Part shown: piece by piece, positions 41,301 through 55,800 of the stretch
Layout: each line of letters opens with the position of its first letter
Numbering within the stretch: position 1 is the first letter of the stretch
From: Fasciolopsis buskii
Lineage: Eukaryota; Platyhelminthes; Trematoda; Plagiorchiida; Fasciolidae
Reading direction: 5' to 3'
Assembly: GCA_008360955.1 (NCBI GenBank)
Contig: LUCM01005123.1
Coordinates: 39,083-103,082 of the forward strand
Length of the DNA stretch: 64,000 nt
Made by a program: the position numbers and the translations under genes
The notes under the pieces: generated by a model
What the model was told of the DNA's origin: nothing
The model's database searches: none
The model's input: only the letters and a program-made list of their open reading frames with translations

Positions 41301-44300
41301 GCAAGCAAAATTTGCAGTCAAATGCATCACCTTCTTGATTCGATCCCACTGCTCATTTACATTTCTGTTCGTCGGGACTCTCACCTCGTCTGATAGTTTC
41401 TGTTCATAAATGGTCCGAACGGCCGAATCAAAAAGATTTTCTAAGATCAACCGAGTTTGTTGTCCGCGTCGATTATTCTGGATTTCTAGCAAAATAGCAC
41501 TAAGACTGGCTCGTGGTCCGATTCTATGTACGTAGATCAGTAAAATTTACAGTTTTGAGCAGAACTGCAACAACGGTAACTTAAAGCGATGTGTTCGATC
41601 ACACTCGCACTGCCTGTCGCTGTGCGACGCGAACTGCGTCGGAAATCCGTGCTAGACATGAATAGGCGGCTATCTGTACAAAACTTGAGAAGCCTCTCCC
41701 CGTTTCCTGTTCGCCGAGCAGGCTATACGCAGCGTTCACCCAGACAAGCTTCCGATGTACTAACATTTTAAACTTGTGCATTAAAATCACCTGCTACTAT
41801 TACAGTGTCAGAGCCTCTTATCTTCCGGACGAAAATGGCGAGTGCGCGATAAAACTCGTCTTTTTGTCACAGTTCCACATTCTGTTGGAGCATATACAAA
41901 GATGGCAATCAAGTTGTGCCTAACATAGCTACCCTTTTGAACGTCAACTGATCTCTGGAGTCTTAATGCGCATGAACGACTATTAGCCAGGATCCAGTCT
42001 AAAAGAGCCGCTTAGCTTTGCCACTCAAGATTATTCCTACACCAGGTTGGCCCACAGCTCGAGCTGCTTCGTCTCCTGAGGTGCGCAAGAAATACCTTGA
42101 TTAGATATCAGGCGCAGTTAGTTGAATTGCACTACTTGGATCCTGAATTAACGTCTCACTGACACAGCAGATATAAATAGCCAGTGAGTCTATTTTCAGA
42201 GCCAAACAAGAGTACTGGCCAGCCTGCATGAAAGTTCACACATTGAAGGGTGCAGAGATTCAGAGACTGACGAGGTTCGGAAAAATGTAAGCAGCCAGAT
42301 TGAAAATTAGTTACGACATTATTTGACAATGAACCTTTGCGAGTTTTGGAAACGTAGTCAATGGGGCATCCTGGGTTGGCAGAGCAGAAGAGATTTGGTT
42401 AGGAACAGGTAAAATGAAAGGGGGAATTCTGAGCAGAAGCATGCTTATCACCATCAACCGCGCTCCATACAATGGGCAGCGCGGCCCTGATGACCGATGC
42501 AGTATGCAATTATTTTTAGACGTGTAACTCACGGGAAATGGTGGATGGGTGCTGTCAGGGAGTCTAGCCTCTAAGCAGAAGAACGATTGAAGATCTTAAC
42601 CAAGGCCTTAAATTCCAACGGGAACCTGACCGCAAGGCATCGGGGAAGCTTCCCTACCTGGATCAATCAGGTTATTTGCTCTTTTTACCGACTGAGCTGG
42701 CAGTTCGAATCAAAACCAACCTGGATAAAAAAGACTACCTCGTCAGACCTCTAGCCATTGCCTTTCCAGGAATGAATAGATCTTCGGTGTGAAATAAGCC
42801 ACCTTGTAAAACTCGATGGGCCATGGAGGCACGCAAGCCGTCACACCACGTCAAGGTGCAGTCACGTTGTCCTACGAATACGACAATCACAATAATGTTC
42901 GAAGATAGAAAGTCTCAAGCGTCATGTTTCTGAACAGTATGGCACGACCAACCTCACTGCTGTTATACATCCCCAATCTTTGATTCACAACCAGATACCA
43001 CACCGACACCACAAATGCCCCAAATTAGTAAATGCTATTCGAACCCACTTTATGCTCGAAAACACTTCTTCCGATATACGACCACCAGGTAAGATACAAC
43101 TGCCCAAGTAACTAAATTTGTTTACTTCACTCAATACTTTTCCTGCAACGATTTTAGACTTTGAGCCATCCAGTCTTGCAACAGCATTTTGTACTTCGAA
43201 TATGTAAAACGTCTACCAAGCATAGCTGTATTGTCATTCTGACAATCGAGGAGACACTATGACCTGGGATTGACTCGGTGTTGGTGTTTTTGATTAGATC
43301 GGTCGTGATAGAACACTTCTGCTTGCTTCCCACTGTACTGGAGTCGGCTACATTTCTGAGCTCAGGCTGTCACACGTTCCATTCTCTAGCTTTAACTTGC
43401 TACTTTTGCCCGTTTTTTGAGGAGGGAACTATAAACCGCAAAAAAACAAACCGATAAAAGAAAATCGCTTAGTTATGTGTGTGAACGGTTTTGATCATAT
43501 GCAATAAGCTTCCGCGTAACGTGCGGGACATTCTGCTTTTATATGAAATTTCAACTGTGCTTCATCATTTGGTATTGGTGCACAGTAACAGTGCACAATA
43601 CCAATGGGATTGCATGCAAAATAAACCATCAGATGTCTATGACCCTAGATCTTTGACGGAAAGACTGAGGAAGGGGTGGCAAATAAAATAAATATAAATT
43701 TCCAGAAGCAAGTAGCTACAGAACTTTGAGATAAGGAATTTTGTCAACGCACAGCACTTGGTGCATGGGTTCGACTTAGCCTCTTGCGATAATACCAGCA
43801 TAAATGGGAACCGATTATGTTAGTGCGACCTGAAGAAAAAGCAAGGCTTACGAAGAAGACAAGCAACTGTAGGAAGTAATTAATAAGACATATATGGTTT
43901 CTCGCCTGGGAATGTCCAACATATCCGAGTTTCTCCACTCCGGTTTTGTTGAGAACATAGTACAGAGTGGCTGGAAGATCGTACTCTGCCATGTCGTCCC
44001 AAGAGAAATCCCAAAATTTGAGTTGCTTTGGGGTCAGAGTTCGATGACGCCTTGAATAGGTACTTCCTCTACTATTGCCTAACCAAACGTCGAAGCCGGC
44101 ATCTGCCAAAATAAATGCAAGGCTTTGGTTCCGCAGATTGTTAACCCATGTATGAGCTGAATCGAGTAGTCCATGTTGCAGAAACACGACTTTGGCTCCA
44201 ACTGTTAAAGATATTCCACAGAAGAAATTATCCCCGCGGTTATTCATTTCAAATGCTAAACCAATATATCAGACAGCTAGTAATTAAGACTGATACTATC

Positions 44301-47300
44301 AAGTGTACTACCAGTATTCCTTTTATCATGGGTGCTAAAACACAAAACTGAAGATGCACAGAATCAAATAAAAGTCTCCATGTAATCCGTTTTTGGTAAA
44401 TGACAATAAAATTATTTCTCAGCAACAGGTCCATTTCAGTCTGCATACCTTTCAGTGAGATGGGGATATGATTTGTAGCTAAATTTATTAAGGACTTAGC
44501 CACCAAAATATAACCTCCAAAACAATATAATCCAGCGGTGAAAAATTTAAAGTGACATTCTGTTGAACCACAAAAACTCACATTAATAAAAACAAGCTAC
44601 AGGAATGAAATCCAATCGACTTTATTATATATCGAAATAGATCGTGAATTAAACTCCAATTAAGAAAACAGCACCTTCAACAGCTAGTTTTAATAAATAT
44701 CTTTAGGACTTTGTGTTTCTATCCTCGTTTTTTCGGAATATGAACAATAATTGAAACGAGGAATTTGATTACAATATTATTTCACATGAGCGGAACTTTT
44801 TCATTTTTGTGATAAAAATATTTAATCTCCCGCCACAAACTTTGGTCAGCATCAGACGCTTAACGATTCATACCGATGCTGTTTTGTTCTCTGATAATAG
44901 CTACTTCTAGTTCCCGAGGTGTAGTATACAAACTTAGATCATGATAAAGTGCTCGAATTACAATAACCTGTTTTTTGAGAGGATTCCTATCTGGGCTGCA
45001 TGTAGACCCCATACACCTTGTTGACACAAATAAGAAGTAGCCATTGGTTGCGAAGTTGTGCGGTGATCATAGCTTAGGTTGTTGATTTTGAGGTTTAGTT
45101 TTACAAGAGCTGTGAACTACTCTATTATCTTGCTGGAAATTCGAGTTCATATGGCCAGTAAATTCTTTTAGAGGTGGAAAATATGGATCCAATGCGTGAA
45201 TGTTTCTGAATATTCCATCTAACTTGATAAGGAAAAACCATCCAGGGCGTACATCAAGACCATACCAAACAACAGCAAAACTGCAGTTATTCCCTCTTTA
45301 AAAATAATCTTGCTTCAGCTACATTATGGATATTACAATAAGAGGCGTTGGGTTGAAATTTTTATCGCTAAAGCAGACAAAATTACATTTTTCCGAATGA
45401 TTCGTCATGCAGTGTCAGAATCCAACTTGACTCTGAAAATTGCGAAACACTGTACAGGTACCATCCTTGTGAAAATCATCAGCAGTGTATATTTACCGCG
45501 CCCGAACTGGGACTCTAACCCGAGATGAACGAACCTGACCCAAACAACCTAGCCATTATACTGGCTGGGCTGATTCTCAAAACTATCGAACACTAATAAA
45601 CACTACATGATATGGCGTCCTTGTATTTTTACATTTATGTGGCGTATATTTTAGTCCACAATGTTACTCCGCTTTTGACTTTGCCAGAACCGTGCGCTTT
45701 TTCATCGCCTTGAATGCCACTCAAGGAATTCTTTTCGGTGTTTATCGTTTGGTGTGATTGCACAAAATCGATCAAAGTTCGGCGTACATCCCCAATGCCA
45801 AACGCACTAACGTGCGTTCCCATTACCTTCAGCCATTGTGGTTTAATTGTTTTCGTTGTTTGCTTCAGATGTCGGGTTATGGTCACCTAGATCTCGTGTG
45901 TGATACATTTGGTGTAAGGAAATATTTTGATTAGATCATCGATTTGAGATAAGCCACCTTGTAAAACTCGATGGGCCATGGAGGCACGCAAGCCGTCACA
46001 CCACGTCAAGGTGCAGTCACGTTGTCCTACGAATACGACAATCACAATAATGTTCGAAGATAGAAAGTCTCAAGCGTCATGTTTCTGAACAGTATGGCAC
46101 GACCAACCTCACTGCTGTTATACATCCCCAATCTTTGATTCACAACCAGATACCACACCGACACCACAAATGCCCCAAATTAGTAAATGCTATTCGAACC
46201 CACTTTATGCTCGAAAACACTTCTTCCGATATACGACCACCAGGTAAGATACAACTGCCCAAGTAACTAAATTTGTTTACTTCACTCAATACTTTTCCTG
46301 CAACGATTTTAGACTTTGAGCCATCCAGTCTTGCAACAGCATTTTGTACTTCGAATATGTAAAACGTCTACCAAGCATAGCTGTATTGTCATTCTGATGC
46401 TCAAGAAAAACTTGAAACTTACATTTTTACCACTAAGTGGCGCAAAATCGTTTGCATGTTTCAAGTCTGAATTAATGCCAATGTCGCTATTCTCACGTGG
46501 GGATAGGGATATCTCTATAATCATCATCATAAAACAATTGAAAAGATAAAAGACAGAAACCCTGAATACCACGACTTCTCGATGTGAACTCGGATGAAAT
46601 ATCGTCTTAAGCACCAATTCGGCTTTATCTGCTCACATATACAGACTGAGTAAGTGAAATGAAACTCTCTGCCGCATTTTCAATAAGGGGCAGCGTCATA
46701 ATATAACACGACCGACTGAATCGAATGCCGGTCCCAGATGAAGGAAGGCAGAAATCGAAACATGTACTTATGTTCCAAAATCTGCAGCAAAATGAAAACT
46801 TAGTACAACCCCGATCGGGATAGAAACCGGCTCGATTCTCATGCATACACCTTTCGCAACTAATAAATATTTGGCGGAGAACGATGCCCAGAAGAAGTTT
46901 GGATGCTAAACTTACCAAACTAATTCCTCTGCTTTGCTCGAGAGGGCTTACCACCTTCCTTGTAAATCAGTACAGTGGTCAATTGGAACCAGTCCTTAGG
47001 TATCGCTTTTCTTGCCATTTTTACAACAGCAGTTTTGGCAACTCCTGCACTAACATTTCGTCACCATCAATGAAGAGGTACAACGATAGTCCGGATGAAG
47101 GATCGACATCTACCTCCAGTGAGTTGCTTTCAACCACAAATAAATAGTCCACTGTTTTGCCCGACCAACCAGTCGACGGTTTTGAAAGTGAATCAGTAAG
47201 TCGTCTGATGTTTTGATCACCTCGCTTAGGCTCGGATTCTGTTGACCATATTCCTAATCAATCAGCAAAGATTGCAACTACTGTCGATAACTGCTACTTT

Positions 47301-49719
47301 CATTATTTCCCTATCCACCAATTCCCAAGGACATTTCTCAGGCTCTTGGTCAGTTGACATCCCATAGATTTACAATCGCCATTATATTCGGCATCCAAGG
47401 GTAAGGATCTGCGACCATCCAACAGAGCAACTAATGTAAAGGACATTCATCGTTTCCCAGGTTTATCTGGCAATGAATCTGTCGTAGCACTTGCCGCTGA
47501 TCGCACAGCTTTTTTAATCTGCTTCCACTGTTCCCTCCGATCTTGGACATTTTTGGAGATGCAAACCGCACTGAAGGCTACAATCAGATGTGTACGACAG
47601 GTGACTTTCGTCATGTGACCACAGACTAGAAGCAAACAAAAGCAAGCGACGACCAAATTATGATCCCAATTCACAAAGGTGGGTCAGAACGACCGTCAAT
47701 CCTCGATTGGTCCAGGTCAGCGGTGACTGGTTACAGTGTGACCAACTTGAGTTCATCGTTGTGAAGGCGAAGGAGGGCGCAAGGCGAGCCGAAGTCTCCT
47801 CCGACGATAAAAATTGATATTTTCCAGAAACGGCGTGAGGTCAGAACAAACATCAATGCCACGATCCCCGTTGTTAGTGCCACTGACGTGGACAGAAAAT
47901 TAGCCGCCAGTATGCCTTTCTGCCTCTGCTAAGTAACCATGTTGAGCGTTAAATTCACGAGAAGCGACTACGTGCTGAACACACTTCGGAATAATCGAGG
48001 CAGCTCCTGGTAGAATTCGCCTTAACCTCAAGGAAGCTGCAATCTGTGAGTACGTACACAGACACAACGAACAAACAACGACGCTTTAGTGGGCCACAGT
48101 TTACAATTACAGAACCGTTCAACCAAAATGTACGCAAGCGGCTGTTGGTTGGGATCCAGTCTAATAGTGCATGACCAGTTCGCAATCTCAGAACGATCTC
48201 AAAGAAAGCCTGGCTATGAGAGCCCGACACCGAATCCCTAGACACACGATGGGTGAAGCGTTAGAATAAAGATAAACCTGGGCTACCAAAAGTGATTGTG
48301 GAACCTTGCAACAGCGTTTCGGAGACATTTGCTTTGCAAGTTTTAAACGCTATAACTAAGGCAGCTTGCTGCCTGACGACATTGAAGGCAGCTTAGTGAG
48401 CTGAATACTCAGGCTTACGCGTTGCGTGCAAACTTCTTCTTTCTTTTTCACTAATGCAACCATCAGACAAGCCCATAGTGCCGCAATTCTTCGTGGCAGC
48501 CTGCGTGGTTCCATATCGGAAAAACGAAAACTAAAAAGGTTCTTGGTGAGAAAGGCGCTGAAGGCATTTGGGTAACCGTATTTCGGGGCTAACTTCAACA
48601 TAAAAGGGGTTCTTCTTTAGGTACCCCAACCGGGTGCCTTTGATTCGAAATTCCTATCCACAGCGTAATGAGACGTTAACCCAACTGGGAAGTCGAAAAT
48701 AGCGCATGCTTATCACTATCCGCTTTGCTCGAAGCAATGAGCAACACGTTCCTGATTATCCTGCGCCACAACTGATATAGAAACTGACGGTGTTTTTACT
48801 ACTCATTGAGATCATCGGTCGAGTACTGCTGCAGAGTCTAGTAGCTAAGCAGAAAAACATCTGATTCTAACAAGAACTTGATAACAAGGCAGCGGGGAGT
48901 GATTGAATGTAATTCTACCCACAATGATCAATTATCCTTCCACTAGGTTTTCCGACCGACACCGGATCCAACCAACCTTAAACATAGAAGAATATGGGGC
49001 TGTTTCGTTGGACCTCTACCCATTGTCCTTTCAGGCAAAAAAGAATCTTCGGCCTAATGTTAACCGTTCTATGCAGCTCGTCCAGTCATGGTGACATACA
49101 GTTCGTTATACCACATCAAGGTGACCATTTTGGCATTTAATTCACGGATTAATTCAATTACCGTTGCTAACAGCATCCGTCCAGTCTTTTCTGCTGAAGT
49201 AATTATGGCGCATCTTCCTATAATTCAGTCTTTCGACGAAACGATAAATTGTCAATAAAGACATCGGATATGCTGATTATGACTCATTATGCACTGCTAT
49301 ACAATGAATTCTTAACAAATTCAGCGGCAATCGGATATCCAAATATTTACTTTATGCACCAAAACTCAAATACCCATCATCAATACGAACATGCTGATGC
49401 AAACAGGAAACAGTGATAGCTGTTCAGGATAATTAATGTGCCAAGATTTTATTACTGTTTGTTAAAATGCATTCCCATGGCTACGGTTTGGAAGCTGGCG
49501 ACTCTTGACGTTTTTGCTGCTTGCAGCTGTAAATCAATAGAAGCAAAGGGACAACTAACAGCAAACAACCACTGATAACAATACTTACGCATACCCACGT
49601 ATTCTGGCAGTTTTCCCCTGGCATATCAGCGTAATATGAACCATGTTAGATTTACTTGTTTTATCATGTTTATTCCATGGCAGCGGTTATTCTATCCTAC
49701 ATTTTTAAACACCCACTTC

Positions 49720-49807
<88 letters not shown>

Positions 49808-52800
49808 AGCTAACTGTTTTTCAATGGTTTTCAATGGGTATGAGACATTTTTTACAGCGGTGATCATAAAGAATCTAAACACCGACAGTGAAGCACATTT
49901 CCGTGATGCTTGAAACCCATATGTAAACTTCGTTGATAGCAATTTATCGGTTCTCAACTGAGATATTTCTTTGCAGACTAAACTTGTATTACAACAGCAA
50001 TCAACAACGTTGAAGCCAGACTCGAGTTTTGCTTTTATTATGGCACACCAATGGTGCATATTTTCCCAGCGCGCCCAGGATTTGGACCTGAGTTTTTCAA
50101 CTGGAATGTGTGTTACTATTGTGCCACCAGTTTCCGTTCAGGCTAAGTATAATTACCAAGCTAAGTTTGTTCACTTATCGTCTTCAGTGACAGTCAGCAA
50201 TGTCCGACAGCCTCAAAAGTAGACACGGCACATGTTCCGTTAACTCCAATCGAACCTCTCTCTCCACGTCACTTCTACTCTCGCAAGTAATTGTGCGCCC
50301 TATATAAGAATATCGTAAGACAGGTCACTAGGGACATGCACCCATCCTGTGGAGAATAACTTTGGTGTAGTCTGTGGCCAATACCTGTTGCTCTGATAAG
50401 AAAAAAGGATGCACAACATTTTACACTAAGAAGATTGTCATCAACTGACAGGAAATGATAAGCAATTAGACCGCATCATATCCACGCCAATACATGCGGC
50501 GCACCACAAGTTTACTTGAAATTGTTAGTGACGAGAATAATGAAACGCATCCACAGGAATATATTAGATGAAACAGTTCAAAGACATTTGGCGGTAAACA
50601 GTGTGCGCAGGAAGTACAATTTGGCTGCATTCCTCAACTGACGTCATCATCATTGTTTGGTGCTAAACAGCAGGGTAATCCCTAGTGGCCTTTGCCTTCT
50701 CCACACTTACACGCTCTCATAAGAAGAATGGGCATGCAAAGAGACAGCAAGTTAACCTAAGGGAGCGGAAAAAGAACAGAATAGCGTAGAAGCCAACATA
50801 AGGAATACATACGGAATACATAACTACAAACGTACGGTTTATTATAACTCCGATTCGACAAAAGACAACACGATCTCCGCATGCTCCAGTGTCTCCGACC
50901 AACTGATTCGTTGGTTTTCGGGCCCCAACGACATAGACGTGAAAAACCTGTCTTATCTAATTTTGCTGTACATTTTCCCATTCTACATCATCCGATGACA
51001 TCTACCTGGCTTCTTTTACTCCGTGAGAGGAACGGAAATTAAGGCACGGAACGCATCAAGTGATCCAACGAACGAAGTTTTACTAAGCCTGATAAGCTGT
51101 AAAACATATTCTCAAGACCGGGATCCAATACTAGATTCACAACCTGCATATTACTTGCATATTACACATGCGATCATCTTACCCAATTCTTACGATACTG
51201 CATAGACAATGGTGATCGAAAACCGTCGAGAAAGGAACATCTTCAACATAAAACTGGACGTCTGGCAGCTATACAATAGAATAGAGTGCACTGCAACACA
51301 TTACACAGCCACAAGTGCTTCAGCCCAACGTATGCCACTCAAGCTTTGCATATAAACGAGCACATTCTTACTGCCGTCATATTTTGTCACGCGGTTGCCG
51401 AGGTGGCTGGAATGGTCAACAACTGTAAGTTCCACTTCATCCAGTACCAATTTTGGTAAAATTGCACTCCTCAAAAAAACAGTCGATTAATTTGGGAAAC
51501 TGTCAGCAACTATGAACATTGAATAAATAGGGGTTTAGTTGTTATAATTTTCCTAAGCACTAGGTTGATTTCATCAGGTAAACGTTATCATTTTTCATAG
51601 TAATTGACTTGGCCAATTAATAAGGCTGGTCCAGCAGTAATGACAAAAACAATTTACGACAAAAACGGAGTTCAGTAAATTTGCGAAGGGTGGAGACTAT
51701 TAAACGATATAATTCTTCAGCAGGACAACAGATACATATTCCTCATTATCATCGTTCAGCGCTAAGCAGCAAAGCACGCCTCAGTGAACGTTGCCTTTTC
51801 CTCAGAGCTGCATGTTTCTATAAGGAGAGTGAATAAACAAAAGGAAAGAGAGTGGACCTACACAGGTGCGAAGAGATGATAATTCTCTACCTTTTCTTAT
51901 TTCACCTTGCCGCGCCACCTGCTGGCCTCCATATGTATTTTCGCTTCGTGAGATGAACGCAAAACGGGCCACAGAATGGTAAGCGAGTGTTCGCCATACG
52001 CAACACGTGACCCAGCCAAAGTAGTCCACTAAGCTTTGTATGCTGAGATAAGGTATTTTCAGAATTGACACCTCTTACTAGATTCCTTACATCTACGTTA
52101 CTCATTAGGTCACTCCATCCAATCCTGGCTATATTATATAGATATCAGTGATCAAAAACCTCCAGGCAACGAATATCTCCATTCCTCCCAACCATACAAC
52201 AGAACTGAGCTCACTGCGGCACGGTACGCATGATCTTTCAAATTTAGCCAAATATTACGCCAACGTCACAAGTGCTTTAGTTCAGCGTAAGTCGCTTGAG
52301 CCTTTGATATACGCGTGGTTACCCCCACTGCCAAGTTACCATCGTTCAACAAACACCTATCACGGTAAGTGAAACGATACACGATAGTTGGTTCCTCTCC
52401 ATCCAGTATCAAGTTCGGGACTACTGTCGTCCAGTCATGTAAAAGCACTTTGGACTTTGAAGCTGCAAAAGACATGCCCAACCGAGCTGCAGACCTCGTG
52501 AGTCTGTCTAAGGCACGTTGTGCATGGTCCAGATTCGGACAGGCACACAACGTCATTTGCCTAATATAGACTAAACAGCTCCTCGCCACCTTCCAGTTAA
52601 ATTCCTACACCCTTGAGGCCTCCTAAAGCATATTCCATTAACTCGCCCATGACGAAGTTAAACAAGAATGAAGAGATGGGACACCCTTATCGAACAACGA
52701 TAGTTGTTTTAAATTAACTTGATAGTTCACCGTATACTCTCACGCGGTCACGAGTGTATGCAAACAATGCTCCGAACAGGCTCACAAACGTCGTTTGCAT

Positions 52801-55800
52801 ATCCGTCCGGTGGAGAGCACTGAATAATGGTGTCTACACCACTGAGTCTAGTGCGCCTTTGAAGTCGAAAAAAACTGCAATCGTAGGGCGGCAGTGTGGC
52901 GCGTTTCCAGTAAATGCCGAAGAGTGAATAAATGATCGATGCAAATTCGACCTGCCCGAACTCCGGTCTGCTGGTCGAGGATGTTACCCTCGTGAATTGG
53001 TGTCAAACGATAAAGCAATGCCAAAGCTAAGACCTTAGTAACTATCGTAATCAAACTAGTCCCAAGATGATTGCTACAGTTACTCTGTGTGCCCTTCTTT
53101 AAAATGGGTACAATCAGCGACTCACCCCACCATAACGGAATACGTTCCTCGTTTTAAATATCACAAAGCAAAGAGGTAAGTGATTTCATCAGGGGTTCTC
53201 CATCAAGTTTGAAAAGAACTGGGGGAAGTTCGTCAGGACGGGCTGCTTTTCCCCTCTTTAAAAGTCGAATATTCAACTCTACTTTCACTTCCATTGGGAG
53301 GTCAAGAGAAACCCCTCAAGGATTTGCAGCTGCAGCCGTCGACCTAAATACGTTAGCGTGTGACCAGCTAAAGTGTGCTCATTCCGACGACCCAGCCTAT
53401 GATTTCTATTTCTATTGTACACGACTTCACTAACTAAAGTTCGCCGACCATCTGTGTCGTGTACAAGATTGAACAGTCTTCGTTACCTACCCTCAACTCT
53501 TCTGCTACCTTAACCCACAAGTTATCACGATCATTCTTAAGGTTTATGATCAATTAACGCTGCAGTTGTCCATCCATTCTACTCACTTCCTTGCAGTTAG
53601 GGAGCTGGCGTTTCTGCTCAATTAGACCCAGCGACCCATACAAGATCCACTGGCGTTGATGAACGCTAGATCTAGGACCACAGACGAAATGTGCGTCCAA
53701 ATGCATCGCCTGACTGACTTAGTCCCACTCCTCGTCTACACTGCTCCTCTTCAAAGTTCTCGGTTCATCGGACAGTTTCTGTTCATAGCTGTTGCAAACA
53801 GCCGACCGCCAGTCGAGCTACTGGCCTGCAGCAAAAATCGCAATAAAACTAACGCACAATCCGAATCGACTTACGGCGTACATCACAATCACTTTGGCAT
53901 ATATATCCATATTGATTGATGTCAACATTTATATGACTTCTTTTGTAGGGCAGTCGTAAGTTATAGTATTCTTTCTTCTAAACAATAATTAAAGTAGGTT
54001 TATAACATTTTACTATTTTCCTGAACTCAATTAATGACCCTTAGCACATCTGTTCCTCCTTTTTACTCATGCAAGCCTAATTTTAGAAGTCAGTTTGAGC
54101 TTAAGAGCGTTCACCAACCGAGTACCCTAGGGCTCGTTACTGACTGTGTTCCTGTTTTCGTTGTCCTGAGATCTGGATATGACTGCACCTTTCCGGCCTT
54201 TTCTTTACGGATGACGCAAAAATGGATAGGATAACTGGAATTATTGCTCTAGGTAGCGATATCGTTCGCAGGGAAAAGTCACCCGCTCTTAATAAACAGA
54301 AGACATCAAGGTAGCGTGCACACAAGATCATTTTGCATAGATACTGTGCAAAGTGAAGCACCTTAGAATCCACTCCACATTAAGTCTCCAACAAACTGAT
54401 CAATATATTACGGCATGGTAAAAAGCCATGGACGAGCATTTTAGACATGGAACGGCACTGTTGCGCCGAAATACAGGATCATTCACACCTTTTTATAAGT
54501 CTATCGTTAGGTCCCACTTAGAATACTGCGTTCTATCATGTCCGACCTTTATCAGGTCTCGACTGCTTAGATACTGTGCAGCGATTGGCTACGAGCATAA
54601 CTGAAGGCCAAGAACAAGGGATCTGATAACAGAAATTGATGGCCTTGGGACTGTGCTCATTGAAACTTTACCAGAACTGGAAATATCTAAGAGACGATCG
54701 AGATACTGGAAGCCCCGATTGGGACTCGTGCAGAAATTTTGTTCCATGAAGACCTCAGTTTGTGAACCAGAAAAAATGAGACAAAACTCACGAAATTTCG
54801 TTTTCTCTTGATGCCCAGAACGCGCTTCACCAATGGAGTAGCAAATAGATATAATAAGTTACCTAGAGTGACCAATAGGAGTATCCGCTACTACGACCTT
54901 AGGGTAGACTTAGGTCAAAATTGGGATGAGATAAGTTGGTATGTCAGCACTTCAGAGACAAAAAAGTTACTTGAGATCATAAACCTAATTAGAAAGCTCG
55001 TGATGTGGGATTTGTAAATAAACATTCTTTCCTGTAACAAAACCCGGGCCACTGGAACAACAAGGATACCGATAAGACAATATTGGCAGGATTGGGTGCT
55101 AGCCTTTGCGCATACCATCGGAAGAGATCCGGAAGTTCGCTTGACTCTTAATAATTGTAAAAACTAAACTAAAATCTAGCCACTTATGTTTTATGCAAGC
55201 CGAACTGGGAGGAATTAATTGGACGCCATTGAGTGGCAACAATAAACTTATTGTAGCCCAGTTACTGATGTTTAAAAATACATTTTCCACCCCTACAATT
55301 GTCTTCCTGCATATTCGTGACCGTTAGTACATCTGCAAAACTACCCACGGTAAGTGAACGTTCGTTCTCTTCTACACGTCCCCATTTGTTCAAGAACTCA
55401 GGGGAAAGGTGTTCTAGCTACACGAATGTTCACTTGTAGCTGCATCACATTCTACTCAATAACCTTTCCTATTTCACTGGATCGTGTGAAGACACACTAC
55501 ACCCTGGCAAAAAATAAGTAGACTCCTGGAAACATGGGCAATGGGTTTTCATCTCGTTCTGCTGTACGCGGGCAATACGAATCTTGTGCACTTCAGGCTT
55601 TTACCGGAAATGAAGTTATTCATTATTGCATGTTATTCATTTGGGTCTCCAAAGGGGGTTAGATAACGGGTGGCGCGCAGGTATCAGTCAAGCGTGCCAA
55701 TGCACGTGCATTCCCCTTCGGGGGTACGTCCTGTAGTCAGGTGAGATATGATTGGCCTGTTGGTTGCGTCCTCAGTGATCATCTTGCTTACGTAACTCAC

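Noticed and set aside
44249..44581. 110-codon hydrophobic minus-strand ORF just before lipase exon 2
   Set aside because: It lies in intron 1, has no family similarity and is interrupted before the conserved acceptor; exons 1 and 2 join in phase without it.
45635..45886. 83-codon minus-strand ORF just below the 449-bp repeat
   Set aside because: Considered as the missing LINE C 3' end, but it shares no block with the C-terminal ends of LINEs A, B or D.
49636..50059. Polyserine and polytyrosine ORFs
   Set aside because: Both are the AGT microsatellite read as protein.
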